Assembly (NCBI GenBank): GCA_037367405.1
Contig: JAZKJV010010760.1
Coordinates: 388,001 to 452,000, forward strand
Direction of reading: 5' to 3'
Origin: Ottelia alismoides
Taxonomy: Eukaryota > Streptophyta > Magnoliopsida > Alismatales > Hydrocharitaceae
Length of the DNA: 64,000 nt
Of the stretch, positions 33,095-44,053 are shown in pieces. The number at the start of each line of letters is the position of its first letter. Positions within the stretch are counted from its first letter, which is position 1. The notes below the pieces were generated by a model that worked only from the letters and a program-made list of their open reading frames with translations, made no database searches and had not been told where the DNA came from. The position numbers were made by a program, and so were the translations under genes.

Positions 33095-34884
33095 GGGCGT
33101 ATATCGTATTTACAATATTTATACTTTAGCTATATTTTGAAAAAAATTGAAAAATTTAGAACTTTTTTGCTAAAGTATAATATTTTGAGCTAAGGGGATA
33201 AAAATTGTTTTCAAGGTTTCTCTATACTATGCTACACTATTTTCAAGAAAAAATATGTTTAAATGATTTGAACAATGGGTATTCACTTATTTTGAAAAAT
33301 TGTTTGAAAAATGTTTGGAAAATCTTTATTTGTGTGACATGGTTTGGAAAATTATTTTCTTGACTTCAAGGAAATTGAGTCTAACTTTTGTTCTAACTTT
33401 ATTCAAAAATCCATAAAATGAGAAAAATTAAAAATCCTTTAAGAGTCAAAAGTGACTACTAAACCCATATAAGTAGCCACGTTCAGTGAGGGATTTCCCT
33501 TAGCAGAGTAGGTGGTTTAGAGGACAACGCGTAAGGCTCAGTCCTCAAGCAATGGGTTACGGCATGTACCTACACCTATACTGGCTGAATGTACATGCAT
33601 CTACTCATTTGAGTTTAGGCAGTCATTATGTCTTTTAGAGTCTTCATAAAAAAATGACGAAGGAGTTGGATTAAATCCCCTACATTTTTCACTCTCACAC
33701 AAGATCAGAAGTGTTAGAGAATACTAAATTTATGAGGTCCTGAGATTTTAGGTTAACCAGCCTTAGCCATCAGGGTCTTAGACTTAATCATCCACATTTC
33801 CTTAGGTTTCTAGATTTGCATGTATATTGCATGCTTAGTCTCCTACCTTAAGAATATGATCCGCACATCACATGCACGACTACGATCTCGATGTGATGAG
33901 TTGAAACTTCACTTGAGGGAATGGGATGAGGAATTCAAGTCTAGACTTGATCTACTGATGCTCGAGGATGGGATAAGATCATTAAAGGCTTCATAAGACC
34001 TGAGTGTCAGCATTTTAGCTAGTATGAGAACTTGATTCTTATGCTAATCTCTTGATATTGACCTAAGTGTCAGGGCGTGAATAAATAAAAAAATTTTGAT
34101 CAGTGTGCGCCAACTCTTGGTAAAAGTAATGGAGCTAGCCAAAATTATGCAAATCAAAGAAATATCAATGTTGAAAATAAAGCTCTCATTCCACAAAGTC
34201 AATCATCAAAGAGTTCCACCAAAGGCGAGCGCTCCCAAACATTTCAAAATGTCCACCTTGACCACCGCTATTAGAGCAGAAGTCAAGCTTACACCAAAAA
34301 AGGGCTCTGCATCGTAAATGCTACAAGTCTGGGTGTAGAAGGTACGAAAGGTACTCAAAAAAGACACACCCCGGTGTACTCCCAGGAAAACAAGTGCAGA
34401 CGAATCCAACTTCTCTTGACGGACGCACTGATCAACACAAAAAAAATTGCGTTGAATAATAAGGCACTAGAGAGAATCCTTGTTCTAATGAGAGGGAGAG
34501 AAGAAACGACACAATCCCAAACCCTCCATCAGCTGGCCTGCCACCAATACTTCTAAAGTCTGACAACTAAAGAGACAGTGGATTGTACGCAATATTTGAT
34601 TTATTCCCTAGTGTTGAGGATTGGGTCCTTAGGAGAATTTCTTAGACCGGGACCTTGGGTGACATTTTGACTCTACTATCATGAATGCAATCAACACTTA
34701 AGTTCATATCCTTAGTTTACATATATACAAGAGAGAGTATGGAAAACTAGAGGAATTGGATGCCTCTTGATTAAGGCTAGGTTGAGCACTAAGATTTTGA
34801 TCTCCAAAATTGGGAATTTTTGAACGGATTAGATCTGGTATGCACATGCAGAAGGGGGTTAATCCAGCTCATTCATTTTTTAGA

Positions 34885-34900
34885 TGCTCGGGGACGAGCA
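34885..34900 (+). promoter_or_regulatory. Stem-loop upstream of the LARD PPT (unit 1)
   Basis: TGCTCG (34885-34890), loop GGGA, CGAGCA (34895-34900) form a perfect 6-bp stem 10 bases before the PPT. M3 has TGCTCA-GGGA-TGAGCA at the same place, a paired change that keeps the stem. Confidence 0.8.
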
Positions 34901-34908
34901 TAGTTTAA

Positions 34909-34919
34909 ATATAGGGGGT
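34909..34919 (+). promoter_or_regulatory. Polypurine tract before LARD LTR2
   Basis: AAATATAGGGGGT runs up to the LTR2 start at 34920. It marks the 3' border of internal region 1. Confidence 0.85.
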
Positions 34920-37909
34920 TGATGAAACCTAGTATTATTGTCATAATTGGCGGTTATTAACCCGCTAGCTTAGACGAAGTGTCAATCAAAACCAGACAAA
35001 TCCTTGTTCATATCAGAGCCCTTGAATTAATTAAAAATACAAAAAACAGCAAAATAAAAATCATAGTATTTTTAAGCCTTTAAAAATGCTCACAAAATTA
35101 TTTCTACCTTCTTTTGTCCTCATATCTGTTTTTGGTCCAGATGAGACTTGTAGATCTCATTGAGATCTACAATTTTCATGTTTTGAGTTTTTCCAAAATC
35201 GGCCTCCTTCTCCCTCTTATTTCACTTTCTTTCCCTGAATAACCTGATTCGGCCACTTGGTGCCTTCTGGTTGCGCCACGCGGCCCATCTCTTCGTGCAC
35301 CATGTGCCCACCTCTTCCAGTTGTTGGATAGCTTCCATCATAGTTGTTCCTTCCCTCTTCGACCCTCAACCATCTGTTCAAGCTCCAGCCTTCATCACAA
35401 CCATCCACTAGTGCCTAAACCTCCTCTCACCATGTGTCATATTTCCATCCACATGATCGCCTCTCAGTTCCTCCATCCCAGTCGCTCTACTCTACTTTAA
35501 ACTTCAGCCCTCCGATCAGATCACAGATCGAATCATCGTTGTTCATCTCTTCCTTCTTCGTCTCACGACAGGTGGCGCTCTCTACGCCCTTTGTTGATTC
35601 GCCTTAGATCTGATCTGATCCGCACGTTCGCACCCATCTCAAGGCCGTTGGATCGCGAGATCAAACAGCAAGACCTCATCTTCCTCCTCCGTTCGTCCCT
35701 TCTCCCCCACGAACTCCACCTCACGCACCTGTCTCCCCCTTTCTATTCTCCCGACCATATCAGCCATCATCTCCACTCTCCAACCAATCCACGATGGAGC
35801 CCAATCCTCCACCATCCTCGCACGAGCCCACGTTCGCTACGACACCTACACTTTCACTCCACATCCTTCACTCAAGTCACGGCCTCTGCCATCAGAACTG
35901 CCATCTCTCCTCCATAAATTCGTCATCGTCACGCCACTCCATGATGGTCCGCCTTTACGTAGGGCCACGCCCAGCAATCCTCCGCTCCTCGGTGACAGCG
36001 AGGAAGCACGATGGAGCGCGAAGACGACGTTCGCCCCTAACATCGACCCCTGAATGATGTCGGTCAGGCATGCAGTGTTCAGTCACCGCCAAGCTGTTCT
36101 GAGGGGTCGTCGGAGTCTAGCGATGACCCGAGCTCCCCTCGGAGCTCAGCATAGACCGCTGCCTTCACCAAATTCTGACCAGATAAGCCCTTCGATCTTT
36201 CTCAGCATTTTCCCTTCTTTTCACTTAATTAATTAGGACTCCACACGCTTGATCATCCTCCATTAGACATCTCCTAAGCTTCACTACTCATCCACCTTTC
36301 ACGCACTAACCTTCACGCATTTACCCCTTCCACCGTAACCTCTTATAACTTCAACCCCTCTCCTTTGGGCTCATCGGAGAAGACAATAGGCCGCTGCCTT
36401 CTTCACAACCACACGGCCTCCATAGCACCTCACTCCACTCATGAGTTCACACGCAAAGCTTCAGCTATGAGAACTAATACTACAGGTATTCAATGAACGG
36501 AGAAAGTGCACCTGCTCCGATCTCCTACTCCGCCGCCGGTGACTATTCATCGTCAGCCACCACAAGCCACCCTCATGACGTCTACAAGCTCATCCCGTCT
36601 TTGTATGGGCCTTCTCATCCTTCCGTGACCTTCAAGAGATCGTGGTGATGATGGTGGTATGCGTATGGGTTCACTGGAGCTCCAATCCTGCCGCCACTCT
36701 GTGGATGAGGAAGAAGCACCGAGGAGTAGCAGCAGCCGTTGAATGGCACCCCTAGTGCTTATTTAACGGTCATTATTCAGCCACGTCACAGCTTCTGAGG
36801 ATCCAAGGTTCGAGCAACCATACCAACAACCGAAGCTACCGTTGTCTGCCATGTCGCCCGAACTGCCCCTAAGCTGAGGGTCGCCATGATTAGACGCCCT
36901 TAGATATTCATAGATCGAATGGCCTACTGTCAGCCATGTCGACGTCCAACCCTGTAGGCTTGGGTCTCTCAAGCCTTGTCCGAGCCATGTCCAAAGCTCA
37001 GCCGGTCACCGAAGCAATGTCGAGCCTCCTCCGAACCTCCAACCTACTCGAGCCTCATCCAACACGTGCTTGTCACGTGCGGACAGTGGCAAATTGCATG
37101 GAGGCCCCCAGAACTTCTTCAATTTGTAGATGGGTCCCTACACCACATGCCATCCATGCGTGCTTGGGGTATTTTGCACTCTCAAACCCTTGTGGGTTTT
37201 AATAATTAAAAATAACCTCGCAGGTGTTGGTAATTTACAGGGAAGGCCTTACGTAAATTTTTATTTGCAATTTAATCCCTCCTAGGGACTTGTTTGCTAG
37301 CTATCTTCATATTTATATTGCATTTATGCCCCTGCTTTATTTCGTGAATATCTTGAGCATCCTAGCTCCGTTTGAGTTGATTTTATTCTCGTTTTCGAAG
37401 CTCATTTCATTGTCTTCTTAATGGCATGCTTAGATTTCCATTTTGACATTGTGATTTGATGTATTATTTTAATTGCCAAGTGTCATTTTTATAACATGTT
37501 TAATGCCTTGCCTTAATTTATTTAATGAAACTTGATTCATAATTCTATTCTGAACTCGACTACATCTTTTTGCTAAAATATTCTAACGTGTTAGGGAATA
37601 TTCACATTGCATTTATTTGCATCTTGTTACATGTTAAAATTAAATAAAAAAATGCATTTTTCATGTTTCGTGTCTTCATGCATTGGTTGACTATGTAACA
37701 TTACTTCAACACGTTCAACTAATAAGAGTCCAAATATACGCCTAAGAGGCTCGTGTCCATGAGTTCAACGTTGGGCGTGCCCAAGCAAAATATAACTTCG
37801 ACTGTTTGATTTAATAGTTAATTTAATTAAACGATCTTTGATCCATCCAATTTAGTCCATCTGTAATGACATTAGAAGTCTATTAATGGGATGAATTTTG
37901 GGTACATCA
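34920..37909 (+). repeat. LARD LTR2 (2990 bp), mosaic middle LTR
   Basis: It starts TGATGAAAC and ends ATCA. Its left and central parts share variants with LTR3 against LTR1 (for example GCTTAGACGAAG near the start, and a CATAATTCTATT insertion near 37540). Its last 350 or so bases share variants with LTR1 against LTR3 (AACGTGTTAGGG, TATTCACATTG, no extra TTAATTCCACAC). The GC-block ORFs (35591-35917, 36936-37202) are LTR sequence, not genes. Confidence 0.92.
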
Positions 37910-37911
37910 AA

Positions 37912-37929
37912 TGGCGTCGTTGCTGGGGA
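37912..37929 (+). promoter_or_regulatory. Primer-binding site of LARD unit 2
   Basis: TGGCGTCGTTGCTGGGGA matches the tRNA-Asp complement with two mismatches, two bases after the end of LTR2. Its presence behind the middle LTR shows that the second unit is a full repeat, not a flank. Confidence 0.9.
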
Positions 37930-39047
37930 CACGGCTCATCTTTTGTTTTGTTTGGATTTTCATTTATTTAATTAAGTGTTAATTTTTTATTCGTAGGTCA
38001 TGTTGTTCATTTTGTCTTGCATCATTAAAAATTTTTCGATTGATATCTAAACGTTTGTTTTTATGGTAGGGCCCTTGGATTCAAGGAGGCGAAGAGCCTG
38101 AGTTCCTCGCTATGAGGAGCCGTAGAAACATCCTTGGAGAAATATCGAAGAAGAAAAAAATGTGTCTTGAATTTTATTCGATTTCATGTAATAATTGTCT
38201 TTACAACGGTTTTCGATTGAAGACTCGTACGTGTAAATGAACGAAGTTCTTCGTGGTTGTATGGGGATTACCTCACTTGAGTGTTGAGCTAGGACCAGGC
38301 ATGCGGCTCCTTGAGCTTGTTTCACTTTTTATCCTTTATGTTTGATCGTAGATAGGACACACTTTAATTCAAGATGCACGTAAATAATGTTTCACCTATC
38401 CAAATTAAAAGAGGTTCTTTCCTTCTAATAGAAGCATGTTAGGTGTGGTTCTTTATCGACTTGCATACATTTGGTTTTGATTTTTAATTCAGTCCAAGTT
38501 TTCACGAATTATTGCTCAAGGCATCGCGAGTTTTCTCCTAGCATAAGGTCATGATTTTTGTCAACTGTGTGGCTTTTTCTCGACCTCCCTTCCTAGCTTG
38601 ATCACCTAGGCTAATGGAAAATGGGAATGAGCGGTAGGCGATGATTGCTTGATTTGTGCTCATCTTTAATCAGTGATGACCTTAAGCAAATAATTGGTAC
38701 TGATAATTGTAAGTTGATTTAAAATGGAGTAAAATCTTGTTTTGGGAGAGAAACACCCATGTTTACGTAGATGATTTTATTTGACAATTTTTCCCATGTA
38801 AAATAGAATCCTTTAATCATCAATAAAATAATTAGATAATTAACCAACATTTGTTGGTTTGATGTGTGAGTTGGTGAAATCAAAGCGTATTGCATGCTTG
38901 TTTGAGCCTTGATTGCTCTGTTACCCTCCCCTAGACCTTAGGTGCTCCATTCATTTCCGAAAATTCATCCGCTCATTTGTATATCCATCCTTCTTCTTCG
39001 TTCACCTCAGTTCTCCCTAACATCAATTATCCATTTGTATACTTAGG

Positions 39048-39250
39048 TTATTCTCAGCCTAAGTACAGGGGGGCCTGAATCCCCGTGATTTCTCTTACTC
39101 ATCTTTCCTCACATTGATACTTAGGTTATTTCTAACCTAAGTATAGGGGGAACCCACTCCAGTTCCCGTATATTTTTCTATACTTAAATAGAGCTTTAGC
39201 TTTGTATCATCTAATGCTATGAGGAAATAGCAATGTTTAAGTATAGGGGG
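39048..39250 (+). repeat. Hairpin plus polypurine array, LARD unit 2
   Basis: Three units as in unit 1. The middle one keeps the 12-bp ATACTTAGGTTA / TAACCTAAGTAT stem (39117-39144). The first has a C in the right arm (CCTAAGTAC), and the third ends TTAAGTATAGGGGGGG. Confidence 0.88.
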
Positions 39251-41029
39251 GGTATATCGTATTTACAGTATTTATACTTTAGCTATATTTTGAAAAAATT
39301 TGAAAAATTTAAAACTTTTTTGCTAAAGTACAATATTTTGAACGAAGTGGACAAAAATTGTTTTCAAGGTTTTTCTATACTATGTTACACTATTTTCAAG
39401 AAAAAATATGTTTAAATGATTTGAAAATGGGTATTCACTTATTTTGAAAAATTGTTTGAAAAAATATTTGGAAAATCTTTATTTGTGTGACATGGTTTGG
39501 AAAATTATTTTCTTGACTTCAAGGAAAGTGAGTCTAACTTTTATTCTAACTTTATTCAAAAATCCATAAAATGAGAAAAATTAAAAATCCTTTAAGGGTC
39601 AAAAGTGACTACTAACCCAAATAAGTAGCCACGTTCAGTGAGGGATTTCCCTTAGCAGAGTAGGTGGTTTAGAGGACAACGCATAAGGCTCAGTCCTCAA
39701 GCAATGAGTTCCGGCATGTACCTACACCTATACTGGCTGAATGTAGATGCAACTACTCATTTGAGTTTAGGCAGTCATTATGTCTTTTAGAGTCTTCATA
39801 AAAAAATGATGAAGGAGTTGGATTAAATCCCCTACATTTTTCACTCTCACACAAGATCAGAAATGTTAGAGAATACTCAATTTCTGAGGTCCTGAGATTT
39901 TAGGTTAACCAGCCTTAGCCACCAGGGTCTTAGACTTAAACATCCACATTTCCTTAGGTTTCTAGATTTGCATGTATATTGCATGCTTAGTCTCCTACCT
40001 TAAGAATATGATCAGCACATCACATGCACGACTACAATCTCGATGAGATGAGTTGAAACTTCACTTGAGGGATTGGGATGAGGAATTCAAGTCTGGACTT
40101 GATCTAATGATGCTCGAGGATGGGATAAGATCATTAAAGGCTTCATAAGACCTGAGTGTCAGCATTTTAGCTAGTATGAGAACTTGATTCTTATGATAAT
40201 CTCTTGATATTGACCTAAGTGTCAGGGCGTGAATAAATAAAAAATTTTTGATCAGTGTGCGCCAACTCTTGGTAAAAGTAATGGAGCTAGCCAAAATTAT
40301 GCAAATCAAAGAAATATCAATGTTGAAAATAAAGCTCTCATTCCACAAAGTCAATCATCAAAGAGATTCCACCAAAGGCGAGCGCTCCCAAACATTTCAA
40401 AATGTCCACCTTGACCACCGCTATTAGAGCAGAAGTTGAGCTTACACCAAAAAAGGGCTCTTCATCGTAAATGTTACAAGTCTGGGTGTAGAAGGTACGA
40501 TAGGTACTCAAAAAAGACACACCTCGGTGTACTCCTAGGAAAACAAGTGCAGACGAATCCAACTTCTCTTGACAGACGCACTGATCAACACAAAAAAAAT
40601 TGTGTTGAGTAATAAGGCACTAGAGAGAATCTTTGTTCTACTGAGAGGGAGAGAAGAACAATCCCAAACCCTCCATCAGCTGGCCTGCCACAACACTTCT
40701 AAAGTCTGACAACTAAAGAGACGGTGGATTGGACGCAATATTTGATTTATTCCCTAGTGTTGAGGATTGGGTCCTTAGGAGAATTTCTTAGACTGGGACC
40801 TTGGGTGACATTTTGACTCTACTCTCATGAACGCAGTCAACACTTAAATTCATATCCTTAGTTTATATGTATACAAGAGAGAGTCTGGAAAACTAGAGGA
40901 ATTGGATGCCTCTTGATTAAGGCTAGGTTGAGCTCTAAGATTTTGATCTCCAAAATTGGGAATTTTTGAACGGATTAGATCCGGTATGCACATGCACAAG
41001 GGGGTTAATCCAGCTCATTCATTTTTAGA

Positions 41030-41064
41030 TGCTCGGGGACGAGCATAGTTTAAATATAGGGGGT
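41030..41064 (+). promoter_or_regulatory. Stem-loop and PPT before LARD LTR3
   Basis: TGCTCG-GGGA-CGAGCA at 41030-41045 is followed by ATATAGGGGGT up to 41064, directly before LTR3. Same arrangement as in unit 1. Confidence 0.85.
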
Positions 41065-44048
41065 TGATGAAACCTAGTATCATTGTCATAATTCACGGTT
41101 ATTAACCCCATAGCTTAGACGAAGTGTCAATAAAAACCACACAAATCCTTGTTCATATCACAGCCCTTGAATTAATTAAAAATACAAAAAACAGCAAAAT
41201 AAAAATTATAGTGTTTTTAAGCCTTAAAAAACGCTCACAAAATTAATTCTACCTTTGTTTGACCTCATATCTGTTTTTGGTCTAGATGAAACTTGTAGAT
41301 CTCATTGAGATCTACAATTTTCATGTTTTGAGTTTTTCCAAAATTGGCCTCCTTCTCCCTCTTATTTCACTTTCTTTCCCTGAATAACCTGATTGGGCCA
41401 CTTGGTGCATTCTGGTCGCGCCACGCGGCCCATCTCTTCGTGCACCATGCGCCCACCTCTTCCAGTTGTTGGATAGCTTCCATCATAGTTGTTCCTTCCC
41501 TCTTCGACCCTCGGCCATCTGATCAAGCTCCAGCCTTCCTCACAACCGTCCACCAGTGCCTAAACCTCCTCTCACAATGTGTCATACTTCCATCCACACG
41601 ATCGCCTCCCAGTTCCTCCATCCCAGTCGCTCATCTCTGCTTTAAACTTCAGCCCTCCGATCAGATCGCAGATCGAATCATCGTCGTTCGTCTCTGCCTT
41701 CTTCGTCTCACGACAGGTGGCGCTCTCTACGCCCTTTGTTGATTCACCTTAGATCTGATCTGATCCGCACGTTCGCACCCATCTCATGGCCATTGGATCG
41801 CGAGATCAAACAGCAAGACCTCATCTTCCTCCTCCGTTCGTCCCTTCTCCCCCACGAACTCCACATCGCGCACCTGTCTCCCCCTTTCTATTCTCCTGAC
41901 CATATCAGCTATCATCTCCACTCTCCAACTTATCCACGATGGAGCCCAATCCTCCACCATCCTCGCACGAGCCCACGTTCGCCACGACACCTACACTTTC
42001 ACTCCACATCCTCCACTCAAGTCACGGCCTCCGCCATCAGAACTGCCATCTCTCCTCCTTAAATTCATCGTCGTCGCGCCACTCCATGATGGTCCGCCTT
42101 TACGTGGGGCCACGCCCAGCAATCCTCCTCTCCTCGGTGACAGCGAGGAAGCACGATGGAGCGCGAAGATGACGTTCGCCCCTGACATCAACCCCTGACT
42201 GATGTCGGTCAGGCATGCAGTGTTCAGTCACCGCCAAGCTGTTCTGAGGGGTCGTCGGAGTCTAGCGATGACCCGAGCTCCCCTCGGAGCTCAGCATAGA
42301 CCGCTGCCTTCACCAAATTCTGACCAGGTAAGCCCTTCGATCTTTCTCTGCATTTTCCCTTCTTTTCTCTTAATTAATTAGGACTCCACTTGCTTGATCA
42401 TCCTCCATTAGACATCTCCTAAGCTTCACTAGTCATCCACCTTTCGCGCGCTACCCTTCACGCATTTACCCCTTCCACCGTAACCTCTTATCACTTCAAC
42501 CCCTTTCCTTTGGGCTCATCGGAGAAGACAATAGGCCGCTTCCTTCTTCACACCCACACGGCCTCCACAGCACCTCACTCCACTCATGAGTTCATACGCA
42601 AAGCTTCAGCTATGGGAACTAATACTACAGGTATTCAATGAACGGAGAAAGTGCACCTGCTCCGATCTCCTACTCCGCCGCCGGTGACTATTCATCGTCA
42701 GCCACCACAAGCCACCCTCATGACGTCTACAAGCTCATCCCATCTTTGTATGGGCCTTCTCATCCTTCCGTGACCTTCAAGAGATCGTGGTGACGATGGT
42801 GGTGCGTGTATGGGTTCGTTGGAGCTCCAATCCTGCCGCCACTCTGCGAATGAGGAAGAAGCACCGAGGAGTAGCAGCAGCCGTTGGATGGCACCCCCAG
42901 TGCTTATTTAACGGTCATTATTCAGCCATGTCACAGCTTTTCAGGATCCAAGGTTCGAGCAACCATACCAACAACCGAAGATACCGTTGTCTGCCACGTC
43001 GCCCGAACTACCCCTAAGCTGAGGGTCGCCATGATTAGACGCCCTTAGATCTTCATAGATCGAATGGCCTACTGTCAGCCATGTCGACGTCCAACCCTGC
43101 AGGCTTGGGTCTCTCAAGCCTTGTCCGAGCCATGTCCGAAGCTCAGCCGGTCACCGAAGCAATGTCGAGCCTCCTCCGAACCTCCAACCTACTCGAGCCT
43201 CATCCAACACGTGCTTGTCACGTGCAGCCAGTGGCAAATTGCATGAAGGCCCCCAGAACTTCTTCAATTTGCAGATGGGTCCCTACACCACATGCCTTCC
43301 ATGCGTCCTTGGGGTATTTTGCACTCTCAAACCCTTGTGGGTTTTAATAATTGCAAAAATACCCTCGCAGGTGTAGGTAATTTACAGGGAAGGCCTTACG
43401 TAAATTTTTGTTTGCAATTTAATCCCTCCTAGGGACTTGTTTGCTAGTTATCTTCATATTTTTATTGCATTTATGCCCCTGCTTTATTTCGTGAATATCT
43501 TGAGCATCCTAGCTCTGTTTGAGTTGATTTTGTTCTCATTTCGAAGCTAGTTTCATTGTCTTCTTAATGGCATGCTTAGATTTCTATTTTGACACTGTGG
43601 ATTTGATGTATTATAATGCCCTGCCTTAATTGATTTAATGAAACTTGATTCATAATTCTATTATGAATTTGACTACATCTTATTGCTCAAATATTCTAAC
43701 TTGTTAGGGCATATTCTTATTGCATTTCTTTGCATCTTGTTGCATGTTAAAATTAAATTAAAAAATGCATTGTTCATGTTTATTTATGGATCGTGTCTTC
43801 ATGCATTGGTTGACCTATGTAACATTACTTCAACACTTAGTTCAACTAATAAGAGTCCAAATATACGCCTAAGAGGCTCGTGTCCCTGAGTTCGACCTTG
43901 GGCTTGCACAAGAAAAATATAAATTCGATTGTTTGATTTAATTGTTAATTTAATTAAATGGTCTTTGATCAATCCAATTTAGTCCGACTGCAATGACATT
44001 AGAAGTGTTAATTCCACACTATTAAAGGGTTGAATTTCAGGTTTATCA
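41065..44048 (+). repeat. LARD LTR3 (2984 bp)
   Basis: It starts TGATGAAAC at 41065 and ends TTTATCA at 44048. Its 3' end differs from LTR1 and LTR2 by a deletion of about 35 bases around 43614 and an added TTAATTCCACAC near the end. No PBS follows it, as expected for a 3' LTR. ORFs 41344-41742 and 41736-42062 lie in the GC block and are not genes. Confidence 0.92.
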
Positions 44049-44053
44049 TTCAC
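44049..44053. repeat. Right target-site duplication of the LARD array
   Basis: TTCAC here corresponds to TTTAC at 28780-28784. The single difference is a transition. The P1b LTR resumes directly after it. Confidence 0.7.

Larger units (their letters stand above)
31759..34919 (+). other. LARD internal region 1 (non-coding)
   Basis: After the PBS, 31918 to about 32600 is collinear with the P2 leader (59757-60420), sharing phrases such as TTTTCTCGAC and TTAATCAGTGAT. Next come the hairpin/polypurine array (32887-33094), an AT-rich stretch, the leader block CAGTGAGG...CCTTAGCAGAGTAGG (about 33485-33620) and a 3' region related to that of M3. One frame at about 34310-34370 has a Cys-poor, zinc-knuckle-like string, too weak to call. 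No usable gag, PR, RT or IN is present. Confidence 0.8.
37910..41064 (+). other. LARD internal region 2 (non-coding)
   Basis: It is collinear with internal region 1 from end to end, with scattered substitutions and small indels. It has its own PBS (37912-37929), hairpin array (about 39048-39250) and PPT. No ORF above about 100 codons is shared intact between the two copies, which argues against coding. The minus-strand ORFs at 40061-40354 and 40338-40562 fall in this category. Confidence 0.85.
28785..44048 (+). mobile_element. LARD-like element in tandem: three LTRs, two internal regions
   Basis: The order is LTR1 (28785-31758), internal 1 (31759-34919), LTR2 (34920-37909), internal 2 (37910-41064), LTR3 (41065-44048). 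LTRs start TGATGAAAC and end ATCA. PBSs follow LTR1 and LTR2; PPTs precede LTR2 and LTR3. Outer flanks are TTTAC (28780-28784) and TTCAC (44049-44053), a 4-of-5 match, so the array came from one insertion that later gained a unit by unequal recombination. Internal regions of about 3.16 kb carry no intact gag or pol. Long LTRs plus a non-coding internal region are the definition of a LARD. Confidence 0.92.

Noticed and set aside
34096..34570. Possible gag zinc-knuckle remnant in LARD internal regions (CYKSG...RRYERYSKK near 34310)
   Set aside because: Only one of the four metal-binding residues plus Gly fits, frames are broken, and the other copy adds no support. Kept only as a remark.
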